Below, one piece after another: positions 11,947 to 22,914 of a stretch of 64,000 nt of DNA. The notes under the pieces are model-generated. The model saw only the letters and a list, made by a program, of their open reading frames with translations, was not told the DNA's origin and made no database searches. Location of the stretch: the NCBI RefSeq assembly GCF_016097555.1, contig NC_054701.1, forward strand, positions 32,721,272-32,785,271, given 5' to 3'. How positions within the stretch are numbered: position 1 is the first letter of the stretch; the number at the start of each line of letters is the position of its first letter. This stretch comes from Gigantopelta aegis (lineage: Eukaryota; Mollusca; Gastropoda; Neomphalida; Peltospiridae). The position numbers and the translations under genes are program-made.

Positions 11947-12950
11947 ATGCCACGCCTCACAAATGTGCAGCGTAAACGTGCTGTCGGCATGTTTTACTCG
12001 GGAACGTCAGTAGCTGACGTTGCAAGGGCGTTGGGTTGCAGTTGATCTGCGGACACGAGTACAACAAACAGACATCACAGCTGATCACCCCCTACTGGGT
12101 AGACCACGTGTGACGTCATAGGCAGATGATCGTCATATTGTGTTACCTCACATCCGCAACCGTTTCATGACAGCTACAGCAACCAGTAATGAACTTTTCA
12201 GACGTCGGGTGTCACCTCCACGCACGGCGCCCATATATTGAACCCATTTTGACCCAATTTCATCAACGTCAACGTCAACTGTGGGTAAAAGGTCACTTGC
12301 GATGGACTCAAAGAGAATGGAATAGAGTCGTGTTTAGCGATGAATCAAAATTCACATTGCGATTTGCCGATGGCAGGCAGAGGGTTTGGAGACGACGTGG
12401 TGACATTGACAGATTCGGAGGCGGAAGTGTAATGGTTTAGAGTGCTTTCTGTGGAAATGGACGTTCTCGACTTCTTGCCATCCTTAGCAACCTTAACGCT
12501 GCTGCATACCGCGACCAGGTGCTGGCCCAGGAACGTGTACCCAGCATGGCAGCTCATGGTCCAGGTCTGATCTTTCAGCATGACAACGCCAGACCTCACA
12601 CGGCCATCTTGCTAAGGGATTACCCAAGGAACGCGAACATCAATGCCATGGATAGGCCTTCAAGGTCGCCCGACCTGAATCCCATCGAGCACGTCTGGGA
12701 TGTGCTGGGAGACGCTTGCGCACTCTCAGGAACCCTCCACAGATTTTGCAGGAACTTGATGCAATGGCGCCGCATCCCTAATGCAGTCTTTACATGCCTC
12801 AGACACCCGATGAAGAGCCGTTGATTTGCAGTCGTGGGTACACATGGCGGGCATACGCGCTACTGAACCTATGATTTCATCAGACGACCCTGCTTGTGAA
12901 TTACCATTTTGACTGTTTGTGGTTTTGACGAATGCTGTGGGCACATCGAA
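11947..12950 (+). mobile_element. Tc1-like DNA transposon, decayed transposase
   Basis: The transposase starts MPRLTNVQRKRAVGMF, the usual Tc1 N-terminal helix-turn-helix start, and this frame soon meets a stop near 12040. Further on, 12189-12440 has the first catalytic Asp in FSDESKF followed by RRRG. 12519-12824 has the second Asp in QHDNARPHTA and the third acidic residue in SPDLNPIEHVWD, with 34 residues between them, matching the DD34E class. The frame is broken at several points (early stop, stop after GGGSVMV, and a shift after the last motif), so the protein is inactive. The 3' end and terminal repeats are not resolved. Two ordinary chromosomal sequences flank it. Confidence 0.88.
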
Positions 12951-13132
12951 CAGATTTTTGACTCAGCATTTATTCCTATTCTTTCTTTGAACGTCATACA
13001 ATAAAAAATACCTTATTTAACACGTTCTTCTATCATATTTGCTAATTAGTCAAGATAAAACGGTTGTGAAGTTTTAAATTTGAATCAGTATATCAAAACA
13101 GTCCTGAATCTAGCAATGCCCCACCCCCACTA

Positions 13133-13645
13133 AAGTTTCGAAGCCTGTTTTTTTTTTAAACAGAGATGTTTAAGAACTATAAATGTATGCAGTTACACGC
13201 GTATAAGACATAAACAAGCTTTGTAAATTCGGCCCATAATTACCTTTAGCACGTTATATTCTACAGACTAAAAAGAGGCGTTAACAAACTACTATATTAT
13301 TATATTATAACATGAATTTAATTAATTTGTATAATTTGTTTTAGATATACAGATTTTAAACTCCATTAAATATAAACTAATTCTTTCAATGTTAATTGTT
13401 GTCATAACGTAAATCTATAAAAAAAAAATTAAACAATACTTAAGTACCAACTTTATATTTTAGAAACATACTTGGTGTTTTGTAGCATATGTTGACATTT
13501 TACAAATAACACAACATCAAATTAAATTTCAGTACAGATGAACACCTGCAACTGAGATCGTGCATAGTGATCTCCACATAAATTAAATAGCGAAACAAGA
13601 GTTAACTTCACAGAAACAATTTAATTTACAACTGTTAGTATGTGT
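13133..13645 (+). repeat. Segment A continued, paralogous to 49213-49730
   Basis: About 510 bp align almost without break to 49213-49730 in the same orientation, with scattered substitutions and a few short indels. The pair lies in the same order as the 6.3-8.0 / 41.4-44.1 kb pair. No coding signal. Confidence 0.85.
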
Positions 13646-13649
13646 TTAT

Positions 13650-14650
13650 GATAAATAGCTATATAAACCACGACATTTAATACAGCACTAACCAGTCTGA
13701 CGCCACTGACGAATTTTAACATTGACGAATATGAACATTGACCAATTCGTATTGTGCCAAAATCATTCTCCTGGCATGTTTTTATTAAAAAAAAAAAATT
13801 AATATTAGATGAGTCGGAATTCCAAATGATACAGTAAAACATTTTCGTAGAACAAATATCAATTTTCCTAAGAATATGGATATTTAGAACATTTTCATAA
13901 TGTCAAAAGTGTATATACGCAATATATATTATATGAAAAAAACCAATATACATTGTATATCTTCTTTTCCGTTTAAATGATGTGGTGTTTCATACAGTTC
14001 ATAGACAATTTCCTATACAATAAGCATGATCGTCTCTGCAGATCAATTGAATATTCAAGACACTGGTGACATTTTTAAAACAAACTTATGTAATTTTGTT
14101 AGGCTTTGACTGTCAGCAGTTAGATAACGTTGGACAACTCAAAGGTTGCGTTGTAATTTCCACGACTTACGACGGGTGCGCTCAGATTAACAACTAATGG
14201 GTTATACGACATCAATCGAGTTGTAAGAGTGCTCAGACTAGCAGCTAGACAGTTGTAAAAGTCGTGACAGCAGTACGTTGGCCAACTTTGTTCTGGCTGT
14301 TGGTAGAACCTAGCACAAAACATGTACAGCAATAAACAGTGGATGTGTACAACTCTAACTAGCGGATACACTGAACTCAGAGGAATATGGGATCAAGTAG
14401 CGTTTAGAACATCATCACAAGGATAGATTGATTCATTCACAAGCATCAAATGTGGTAAACTTGTATCATTGCAATTAATTCCATGGTGTGAGACCTAACT
14501 GTGTTTCGCAAGTGTTACACTTAAACGATATTATATGACTGGTAGTTAGTCGATACTATGGCGATAATTCTGTCATGTGAGTTTTGAGTTGAATAAAACC
14601 TAAGAATAGGTCCTTTACTCTCTTTTCATTGGAATTTATTAAACTCAAAT
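13650..14650. other. Non-coding stretch upstream of the gypsy fragment
   Basis: No gene seen. The last few hundred bases before 14658 may hold the leader or LTR remnant of the gypsy-like element, but no second copy is available to define an LTR. Confidence 0.35.
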
Positions 14651-14657
14651 TATCAAA

Positions 14658-16195
14658 ATGAATCGGTTCTTAAAGCCATCACGGCTCGACTTAGATCCCA
14701 GTTCGACAACAGCTGCAGAAGAATGGAAGCACTGGCATAGAACTTTCACGAACTTTATTGAGAAGTGTGAAGAAGAGGCGCCCGACAAATTACAAACTCC
14801 GATTAACTATGTATCGCCTAACGTCTACGATTACATCGAACACGGTGACCTTATGAATCTGCCGTTGAGATATTACATACAATGTACGTTAAAGCACCTA
14901 ATGAGGTGTTTGCTCGACATTTATTAGCGACACGATGTCAACAACCCGGTGAGTCCATTGACAAATGTTTTACAAGGATTACGAAAATTAAGCAAAGATT
15001 GTAATCTGAAGGCCGTTACTGCCTTACAACACGGAGAGTTACTGTTACGTGATTCATTCATCAATGGTCTTTTGTCTCCATTAATACGACAGTGCCTACT
15101 GGAAAATAAAACTCTTGATTTACAAACAGCTTATGACCAAGCAAAGTCCTTAGATTTAGCCCAAAAGAATTCTGAAGCCTATACTTTATCAAGTGGGAAC
15201 TCTGCTGAAACAATTACTACTCTACCACCTAATTCCATTAATAAAGAGGATCAGCATACACCAAAGGAAACAGAACATCACGCTCTTGCTGCCACGTATA
15301 AAAGATGCTATTTTTGTGGAGGTTTTCTGTCCATAACAGACGAATGGGTCCAGCCCGCGAAGCATTGTGTAATAAATGTAAAAAGAAAGGTCACTTTGCA
15401 AAGGTTTGCAAGTTTAAAGGTAATCCTAGTCGCACGAGTACAACTGCTACCTTCTTCTCACCAACAATATGTGCCATGAATGCATACCCATCTAGCCTCT
15501 TGCATGCTGTCATAAATGTACAAATAAATGGATGTAGCTTATCTGCACTTGTAGATTCATGTAGTTCTGACAGTTTCATTAGTGAGAAAGCTGCCAATAA
15601 GTTAAAACTGGAGGTCCGTGCGTCAAATCAGAATATCTCTATGGCACAAACCACTATGAACACTAAAATATTTGGTTACTGCGTTGCTGACATTATTCAC
15701 AATGGTCAGCACTATACAGTTCCCGGTCTTGCTGTCCTGAACGATCTGTGCAGTGATGTCATCCTCGGTTATGATTTTCAGAAGCAACATAGTCGTTTGA
15801 CTTTTGAACTGGGAGGATCTGGACCTGAACTTAATGTAAACTCAACTTCAAAGTGTGCACTATCGGCTGCCACAGTTGATGAACCATCACTGTTTGATAA
15901 CCTTCTGTCAAATGCCAAGCCTATTGCAACAAAATCGCGATATTTCAATAAGGATGACAGAGATTTCGTTCAGTCGGAAGTGGATCGTCTTACACCAGAG
16001 AGTATTATCGAACCCAGCACATCCCCATGGAGGGCACAAGTAGTTGTTCTGAAGAATTCAGAGAAAGGTAAGAAAAGACGGTGCATAGACTACTCCCAAA
16101 CAATCAATCTGTACACTGAACTTGATTCATATCCTCTACCACGTATTGAGGAGATGATCAACAAACTCGCTAACTACAGAGTATTCTCAAGATTT
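14658..16195 (+). mobile_element. Ty3/gypsy-like LTR retrotransposon, gag-pol fragment (fossil)
   Basis: Parts recognisable in order on the plus strand are: a Gag-like region with a run of Trp and aromatic residues near the start; a CX2C...H...C zinc-knuckle region; an aspartic-protease-like region around 15550 in which the usual DSG/DTG-type active-site loop is recognisable as LVDSCSSDSFI; and the start of reverse transcriptase around 16000-16190 (SPWRAQ, RCIDYSQTIN, YPLPRIEEM). Integrase, RNase H and both LTRs are missing. The element is broken at a few places as well as truncated, and is old. Its 3' side is replaced by L1/Tx1 LINE sequence at about 16196. Confidence 0.85.
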
Positions 16196-17440
16196 GGAAT
16201 TAAAAGAGATATGTTTTTGGTAAATCAGTCCAACAAGGAGGTCTTAGTATGATAAATATATTCAATTATGTGAAATCTTTGCAAATCACATGGATACGTA
16301 AGCTTTTTGATCAAGAATAAAAAAGAAACATATATTGCTAACTAATTACCCTGAGCTGAAGAATTGGTAATGACTATTTTAACATTATAGCTAAGAATAT
16401 TTCAAATTATATCTGGAGATATTATTTAACTGCTTACAGTAGTTTTGTGGAAAAAGTTGCAGCGACTGAATTTAAAGACTACCTTTCTGAACCAATTTTC
16501 TTTAATAAGCAATATAAAAATTGGCTTTAAATCTTTTGTAAAGTATAGTTGACTAAGAAAGGGTATAGCGCACATTTATGATTAGTATGATGAGAATGGG
16601 GGAATTTCTCTCTCTAGCAGATTTTAAAAAGGTACATGATATTAACGTTTCTTTTATGGACTAGCGTGGTTAATTCTTGTAAACAATATCTCAGGAAACT
16701 GAATTTTAAGACTGATTATACTAATATATGCTTAGATGAAAATCCTCTTTTACGTAAACTACTTTCTGTCAAGAAAGGCTCATAACTGTATTATTTTGTT
16801 TTGGAATCATCTGGGATTAATAATAAAGCTAAATCAAAATGAGAAATTCAATTTGGATCAGAACTTAAGTAGTCTAGCATTTTTGTAAAAACATTTAAAA
16901 CAATTTTGGAAACAAAACTCAGAAGGTTCCAATATAGAATATTAAATATAATATCAATAACCAATACCTTTTTGTATAGAATAAACTTAATAAATGATGA
17001 TAAATAATGTACTTTTTGCTCCGGGTAAAAAGAAACCTTGTCGGACCTATTTTGGGAGTGTAGACTTGTTTCCAAATGTTGGTCTGATTTCATCCATTAG
17101 ATTACGGCAAGTTGTACCCATGTGAATAATATGAGTCTCTCTGAAGAACTGGTAATTCTTGACATAAAAAACCCCAACATACAACAACAGATGCAACAAA
17201 TTTCGCATTTACAAATGCAAAGTACAAAAATCAAACCTCAACTTTAAACATTCCCAAAAGGAAGTTCAACATAGATGTAAAATTGAACATTCAATCTACC
17301 AGGGAAGAAATAATTTGCGTTTTGTTTAATAAAAAGTCAGTATTATATCAACCGCTGTTTGATAAAATGTCCAATTAATTTGTTGTCTTTGTGGCTTTGC
17401 TCCCAACAGTTCATACTTGTTTTAGGACTCTTTTATATAC
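16196..17440 (+). mobile_element. L1/Tx1-like LINE, 3' part of ORF2 (decayed)
   Basis: Plus-strand frames give GGLSMINIFNYVKSLQITW near 16235-16300, typical of the region just after the reverse transcriptase in L1/Tx1 ORF2. Further on, near 16900-17090, they give ETKLRRFQYRILN, then a CTFC...H/L...WEC zinc-finger-like C-terminus (CTFCSG, LFWECRLV). Many stops and frame changes lie between. The fragment is 5' truncated and begins at the break in the gypsy pol frame, in the same orientation. Confidence 0.75.
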
Positions 17441-18050
17441 ATAGTAATTGAACAGTTTTTTTTTTTTTATGGTATTACGTTTTCTGTGACTGGGAAGCTC
17501 AGGGAATATACTAGTATGAATGATGTATGTGTCGGTGCGTGGGTGTGTATCAATTAAATTAGGTGTGAATGAATGTTTTAAAAAATGTATTTACCATTCT
17601 ATAATGTTCTGTTTTGTTGATATAACTTCCTGGATCCGGTTGACCACCTGTCCTCTGTTCCCACCCTGGATAGAGGGTAGGCTATTTTTTAACAAAGAAA
17701 GGTGAATAATAACTTTTTAAAAATATAAAAAACTAACATGGCAAAACAACTGGTATATGGTTATGTCTTTGCATCCCCTTTAGATATGTACAGTGTTGCT
17801 GTAAAATGCTGTTTTCACGCTAACGATGTGTATTAGTATAGTTAAAAACCTGTCTCCGAGAACTAAACATATACGTGAACCATGTTAATGATGTCCTGAA
17901 TTTATGCCAGAATGAAGAACTCAGACGTAAACTTGCGCAAACGACATGCCAACGAAACGATTGTTTCCGCAATTTCAAAAGCTTGAAAAATAACCAAAGA
18001 GGACAAAAACCATTGCTTTACAAGAAGCAGGTGGTCCGCACTTTATCGAC
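17441..18050. other. Non-coding stretch
   Basis: May include the LINE 3' untranslated part at its start. Nothing else recognised; the 95-codon frame at 17875-18162 runs into a SINE and has no family signature. Confidence 0.4.
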
Positions 18051-18055
18051 GTTCG

Positions 18056-18295
18056 TTCCAGCCAGTGCACCACGACTGGTATATCAAAGACCGTGGTATG
18101 TATTACCCTGTTTGTGGGATGGTGCATATAAAAGATCCCTTGCTGCTAATCGAAAAGAGTAGCCCATGAAGTGGCGACAGCGGGTTTCCTCCCTCAATAT
18201 CTGTGTGGTCCGTAACCATATGTCTGACGTTATATAACCGTAAATAAAATGTGTTGAGTGCGTCGTTAAATAAAACATTTCCTTCCTTCCTGTAT
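18056..18295 (+). mobile_element. SINE, core + tail A, 5' truncated
   Basis: Begins at the shared core (CCAGTGCACCACGACTGG) and continues to TGTTGAGTGCGTCGTTAAAT and a CCTT-rich end. The tRNA-like head is absent. Confidence 0.85.
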
Positions 18296-18299
18296 CGAG

Positions 18300-18915
18300 G
18301 TACACAAAACCATAAAACTAATGATAATAACAAAACAACAAAAACAACAACAATAATAATATGAACGCTAATAATAATAACAACAACAATAACAACAATA
18401 GTAATAATAGTAATTTAAGATTTATGATTTAATGAGATAAAATGGAGTTTTCCTCACAGATAAATATTTTCTCAATTTATTGATAATGAAATACTTTTTC
18501 ATGGTTTAGTTATTGTACTTATACACATATAACAATATGAAACAAAAACGGTTTTCTAACCCTAGAGAGCCTGAACATATAAACTGTAATGTGAAAAATA
18601 TAACGGCTTGCTGACAATTGACAGTGTAAGAAAAACAAAACATATAGCAAAATAAAAAAAATTAACGTTTTTGCTCGTTTCGGAACAGTAACATATGTGA
18701 TACATTAGGTTTTTAATTATCATTATTTGCAGACAGACAGAAAAATATATTAGTGGGGTACAATTTAGGAGGTGGATAGGGCATACATTCGGCAAAATGT
18801 TTATTTTCCTAGTACCTGGAGAACTAGGGGTAGAACATAGCTCATTACGTACTAGTGGCGCTTACCTAATGCACAATAGATCTAGGATCAATATCCATCG
18901 GTGGGCCCATTGGGG
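18300..18915. other. Non-coding stretch with AAT/AAC-rich repeat
   Basis: An imperfect trinucleotide-rich run (AAC, AAT) lies at about 18325-18420. Nothing else recognised. Confidence 0.5.
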
Positions 18916-18917
18916 TA

Positions 18918-19229
18918 AAGTAAAGTTTGTTTTGTTTAACAACACCACTAGAGTGCAATGCTTAATTAATCATCGGCTATTAATGTCAAACATTTGGTAA
19001 CTGACAAGAGTCTTAGAGAGAAAACCCGGTACATTTTCCATTAGTAGCAAGGGATATTTTTATTATGCACTTTCCCACAGACAGAAAAACACACACCACG
19101 GCCTTTGTCTAGTTGTGGTGCACTGGTTGGAACGAGAAAAAACAATCGAATGGATCCACAGAAGTGGTTCAATCCTGTGATGCAAGCACCTCAGGTGAGC
19201 ACTCAACCAACTGAGCTAACTCCTGCCCC
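18918..19229 (-). mobile_element. SINE, head F + core + tail B
   Basis: On the minus strand the head carries TAGCTCAGTTGGTTGAGTGC as the A-box region and a diverged B-box region, then the core, then tail B (ATGTTTGACATTAATAGCCG, TCTAGTGGTGTTGTTAAAC). It is the same head-tail combination as the element at 57467-57720. Confidence 0.8.
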
Positions 19230-19341
19230 CTCCAATCTCGTTCTATCCAGTACTCCACAACTGGCGTATCAAAGGTCATGACATGTACTATCCTGTCTGT
19301 GGAATGGTATTTATGAAAGATCCCTTGCTACTAACTGGAGT
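19230..19341 (+). mobile_element. SINE core fragment
   Basis: Carries CTCGTTCTATCCAGTACTCC, the CTGTCTGTGGAATGGT segment and AAAGATCCCTTGCTACTAA of the shared SINE core. It directly abuts the preceding SINE in opposite orientation. Confidence 0.65.
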
Positions 19342-19344
19342 TGA

Positions 19345-20080
19345 GGGTGGGTGGAGGCAAGGCCCGCAACTGAATTCCCATACTCAACAAAAAGAACACA
19401 TACAAACATTTAAAACATTAGTTAACATATTGTTTTATAACACAATTCTCTTTGGTAATAACTTTATTGGACTTTTTATAATTATTTTTATGTTGTAAAT
19501 AACTGTTTAAGATTTTGGATAGTTTTTAACTCTTGCATAAGATACTGCTAATTTTCATGACATCAAACCATGCAAACCTGACGTATCACATTTGATACAC
19601 GTAGTTTGGCGATGTACCCTCTATACGTTATGTTTTAAGTATCAGATTCTTTCTGTTTACTCTATTCTGTGATTACTACTATTAATATGCATAGAATTTA
19701 CCAATCAGTCCCACTTACCTTGATTAAAAAATGTGTCCATTCTAAACATCGCCATCCAACATTTCAGCCATCTTTAGACATTAGTTTTGTAAAAATATGA
19801 TAGAGGGCAAGTCTGTTCTGTATTAAATATCAGACATCAGACAAATGTGAGTAATTTAATGTTGATCAAATTATTTTGTGTATGTTAATTTTAATTAACC
19901 TAATTAGTTTTGCGTATCATATTTGATACTGGCGGCTCTCTAGGGCTAATATAACAATATCGAACAAAACAGTGTCAAACTAGATTATATGTTAATACAT
20001 TCCTAGTAACTATATCATAAAGTATATTAATACATACAAACTGATCATAAATGACAGTAGTAATATTGAAAACCAAAACG
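19345..20080. other. AT-rich stretch downstream of the receptor gene
   Basis: It lies 3' of the minus-strand receptor gene. The word TATCA-AATGTGATAC recurs in inverted forms near 19590 and 19920, but no element could be defined. Confidence 0.4.
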
Positions 20081-20082
20081 TG

Positions 20083-20165
20083 TCAAGCGGCAGGATTTGA
20101 ACCTACTGCACCCATTTGCATGACATTTGACAGCACGCGACTTTAACCGCTCGGACATCGGGACA
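20083..20165 (-). other. tRNA-like sequence (Ser/Leu-type D arm), probably a pseudo-tRNA or SINE head
   Basis: On the minus strand there is GTCCGAGCGGTTAAAG, an A-box of the Ser/Leu type. A five-pair T arm follows with loop TTCAAAT (B-box GGTTCAAATCC). The acceptor ends pair poorly and the putative anticodon stem encloses an 11-nt loop, so a working tRNA is unlikely. It lies just beyond the receptor stop codon. Confidence 0.45.
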
Positions 20166-20206
20166 TCAACAAGACCAAGAATGACAAATATGTGTATGAC
20201 CGTGGG

Positions 20207-22399
20207 TCAGTCCACTGAAAGCGATTCATTCGTGCCTGTAGAGAACTCCACCGATATGACGTTGGTAGAACTGCCAATGGTTGAACTCATCGTGATGGTT
20301 CTGCTGGCTGGACGCTGTTGGCGACCAAATACGCGCTCTCTAACCAGCTGACATACTCTGTTGGTCATCACGAAGGAGAGGAATATGAAGAGGCCCTGCA
20401 AAGTATTGAGGATGATGAACATGTACCAGAGGACAGGGTGGAAGACTAGGATAGCCACGAAGCCCACAACCCACGTCAGACCCATGACGAGGAACAGTTT
20501 CACGTATATGACGATCTCCATGTTGTCGTCGTTTCCAAGCTGGCGGGCAGACGATGTTTTCGAGCGATAGATACTGCTTGCGGTAGCTACAAAGAGCACA
20601 GTGTTCAGGAAAATGATACGGAAGAGTGGCGCGGCAAAGAAGATAAAAAGTGCGTTCTTGTTGGTGAGCCAGCAAAGGCCTTTTCTGTAGTTAGGTCGGA
20701 AAGTAGAAGCACTTGCCAGGAATTCGACCATGAGTGCAACAAGCACTATCAAAGCAGGTGTCGCCCAGGAGAAGATACTGTAAACTCGGAATCGCTTTGA
20801 GGTCTTACCGTGTGCGCCTGCGTGAACGAAAGACTTTGAAAAGGTCAACCAAACATCGACGGCCATAATACTCATCCAGAAAAAGGAAGCTAGAAAAAAA
20901 TAATGCATTAATATTGCAGCAACTCGACAAATCTCTTGAACAAAAGCCAGCTCTGGTCCTGTTAGCATCAACAGTTCTACGATAAACAGAGAACAACACA
21001 GTGATAGTAGATTCTTCCCTGGGGTGTTCTGGAGGGTCGTGATACAAACGTATATCACAACGGTAATTCCCAAAGCCACTAACGAAACGGACAGACCTGT
21101 CAAAGTAATATAAATTTCTGTTGGTGAGAAGTGTAAAGTAATAGCAAGTTTATCAATCAGTTCTGTAGATGTATAGTTCTGTGTTAGATTAGAACATACA
21201 AAAGCGGAAGTGTTTCTGATAAAATAATCGGAATCGGCATGTACGGTTCCAGAAGATAGTTCGACAAGGTCACCATTTTTCATTATTTTGTACTCGGTCT
21301 CATCAAGTTCTATACGAATACAGTCAAATATAACACCGTCAGAATTGTTGGCGACACACCGTCTGCCAACCAAAATGAAAGATTCGTCACAAAAGATGTT
21401 TTCGCATAACATGGATATTGGGTTGAAGACTTGATTGGTATTGCAGGTATGAACTGTAGTGGTCCTCTTGGTGACCTTTACGTGTGTGTCGCCTGTAGTG
21501 GTTACACGCGAGCCTATATTTATGTCCAGAAGCATAGTAAAAGGATAATACTCGTCAAAAGATCTGGTTGGGTTCAAAATTAATGCTTTGCAAAATATGT
21601 TACGTTCAAAATTACACGCAGCGCAAAATTCGTTTTGATACATTGTCATAAGATTGAAAAAGTTTTTGTAATCATTGGCTTGCTCACATAACTGAATAAT
21701 ATTTGATATATTGAAGTCTGGAGAGCAAGTCTTGATTATTGGAACATTGTCGTAATTTATACACATTCAGTAGTCCATGTTTTTATCAGGAGGAAGGTAT
21801 CGAAGTTTACAGTTGTTGTTTTTGATAATTTCTTTAACATTTGAGTTTGAATTAAAAACCTCAGTGCATTTGACTTGTACTTTCCAGAATAAATAGTCGG
21901 CCTCTTGACACATTGCGCAGTACATGTTCTTGTACATTAGGCCAGTCTGCTTTCCAGTTACAGGTAAATGGGTTGTTAAGTTATCAGAACCAGAGCTGCG
22001 TTCTTCGCATAGACTCCTGGTCACTTCACCTATCCAAGATGGTGGACATCGCTTTACAAAGTAAATCGGACTTCTTTTGTTTACTTCTTCGAATTTTGCA
22101 AACGTCATGAAATCCAACGTCGAGTTCTTCAAACCTGGGAGCAGGTCACCCGATTTTGGTGTGGCATCTGGACAACAGTCTTTGAAAAACAGGCACGGCG
22201 AGTCACAATAACAGCCAAATTCTTCCCTAAATTCCTTTCGATGTCTGATATATTCCAAACGCAGATGATAGTTCCGACAGGTGTGTATTCTGTCACATCT
22301 TATGTTAGACAATCTGTCCATTATAGTTTCTTCGTCCTCGATTATTTTGGATGCAGCACATGTTAAAATAATTGAACCGAACAGTAAACAGTATTCTAG
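20207..22399 (-). CDS. Secretin/adhesion-like 7TM receptor with somatomedin-B-like domain; one in-frame TGA
   Basis: A plasma-membrane receptor of the class B / adhesion / Methuselah-like group; ligand unknown. The C-terminal half (20207-21766, 519 codons) holds seven hydrophobic segments at about residues 218-241, 250-270, 281-305, 329-351, 372-398, 419-441 and 445-467. A Cys before TM3 (EIC) and the GLCWL Cys in loop 2 form the usual disulfide. TM6 carries TWVVGF, and a Ser/Thr-rich tail ends the protein. No GAIN/GPS cleavage motif is seen. The N-terminal half (21767-22321) has a somatomedin-B-like CYCDSPCLFFKDCCPD and a CAMC motif echoed by CAAC in the second half. The two halves are in the same frame and separated only by TGA at 21767-21769. 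The frame is open upstream of the first ATG to 22399 and reads YCLLFGSIILTCAAS, a signal-peptide core, so the true start lies in an unseen upstream exon; AG acceptors sit at 22396-22401. The TGA may be a nonsense mutation, an allele or an assembly error. Confidence 0.85.
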
Positions 22400-22700
22400 C
22401 TAGGATTTTGATGGGGCAGGGCGCTAATTTAATTGTAGGGCATTTTTAACGCGAAAATCTTATTTTGGAGGCAAGTGCTGGATATGATCGAATTTTTTAC
22501 ATTCATAAATATCATATATGTAAGAATATCTATGCTGGTTTTAATTTACAAAACGTTTTTGGACGGAGGGGGACAATGAATTTCTAAACCCAAATATATT
22601 ATTCTTAAATTTGGATGTTTGATGAAACAGTACATTCATCGCCGTATGCAATATTATTGTACTAATGTCCTAAATATAGACACTATTAAAAAAATATCGT
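22400..22700. other. Putative intron upstream of the receptor exon
   Basis: On the minus strand this ends in a C-rich stretch and CTAGCTAG, which could serve as the 3' splice site of the receptor exon. The upstream exon with the start codon was not found. Confidence 0.4.
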
Positions 22701-22702
22701 TC

Positions 22703-22910
22703 CAGCCAGTGCAACACGACTGGAATGTGCCGTGGTATGTGCTATCCTGTCTGTGGGATGGTGTATATAAACGATGAAACTAATGGAAAAAAGTAGAGGG
22801 TTTTTCTCTAAGACTAAATTTAAAAATTACCAAATGTTTGACATCCAATAGCCGATTATTAATAAATCAATATCCTCTAGTGGTGTCGTTAAATAAAATC
22901 AAACTTTAAC
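22703..22910 (+). mobile_element. SINE, core + tail B, 5' truncated
   Basis: The core CCAGTGCAACACGACTGG and CTGTCTGTGGGATGGTG are followed by tail B (AATGTTTGACATCCAATAGC, CTCTAGTGGTGTCGTTAAAT). The head is missing. Confidence 0.85.
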
Positions 22911-22914
22911 TATT

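Noticed and set aside
11650-13090. Terminal inverted repeats for the Tc1-like relic
   Set aside because: AAATTTGAATcag-type words occur on both sides but do not align as inverted repeats beyond a few bases; the element ends were left open.
20083-20165. Candidate functional tRNA-Ser/Leu
   Set aside because: T arm is good, but the acceptor stem has several mismatches and the anticodon stem encloses an 11-nt loop; kept only as a tRNA-like sequence.
21767-21769. Selenocysteine or programmed readthrough at the receptor TGA
   Set aside because: No SECIS element was identified by eye and the following base context is not a known leaky one; kept as a low-probability alternative under the TGA finding.
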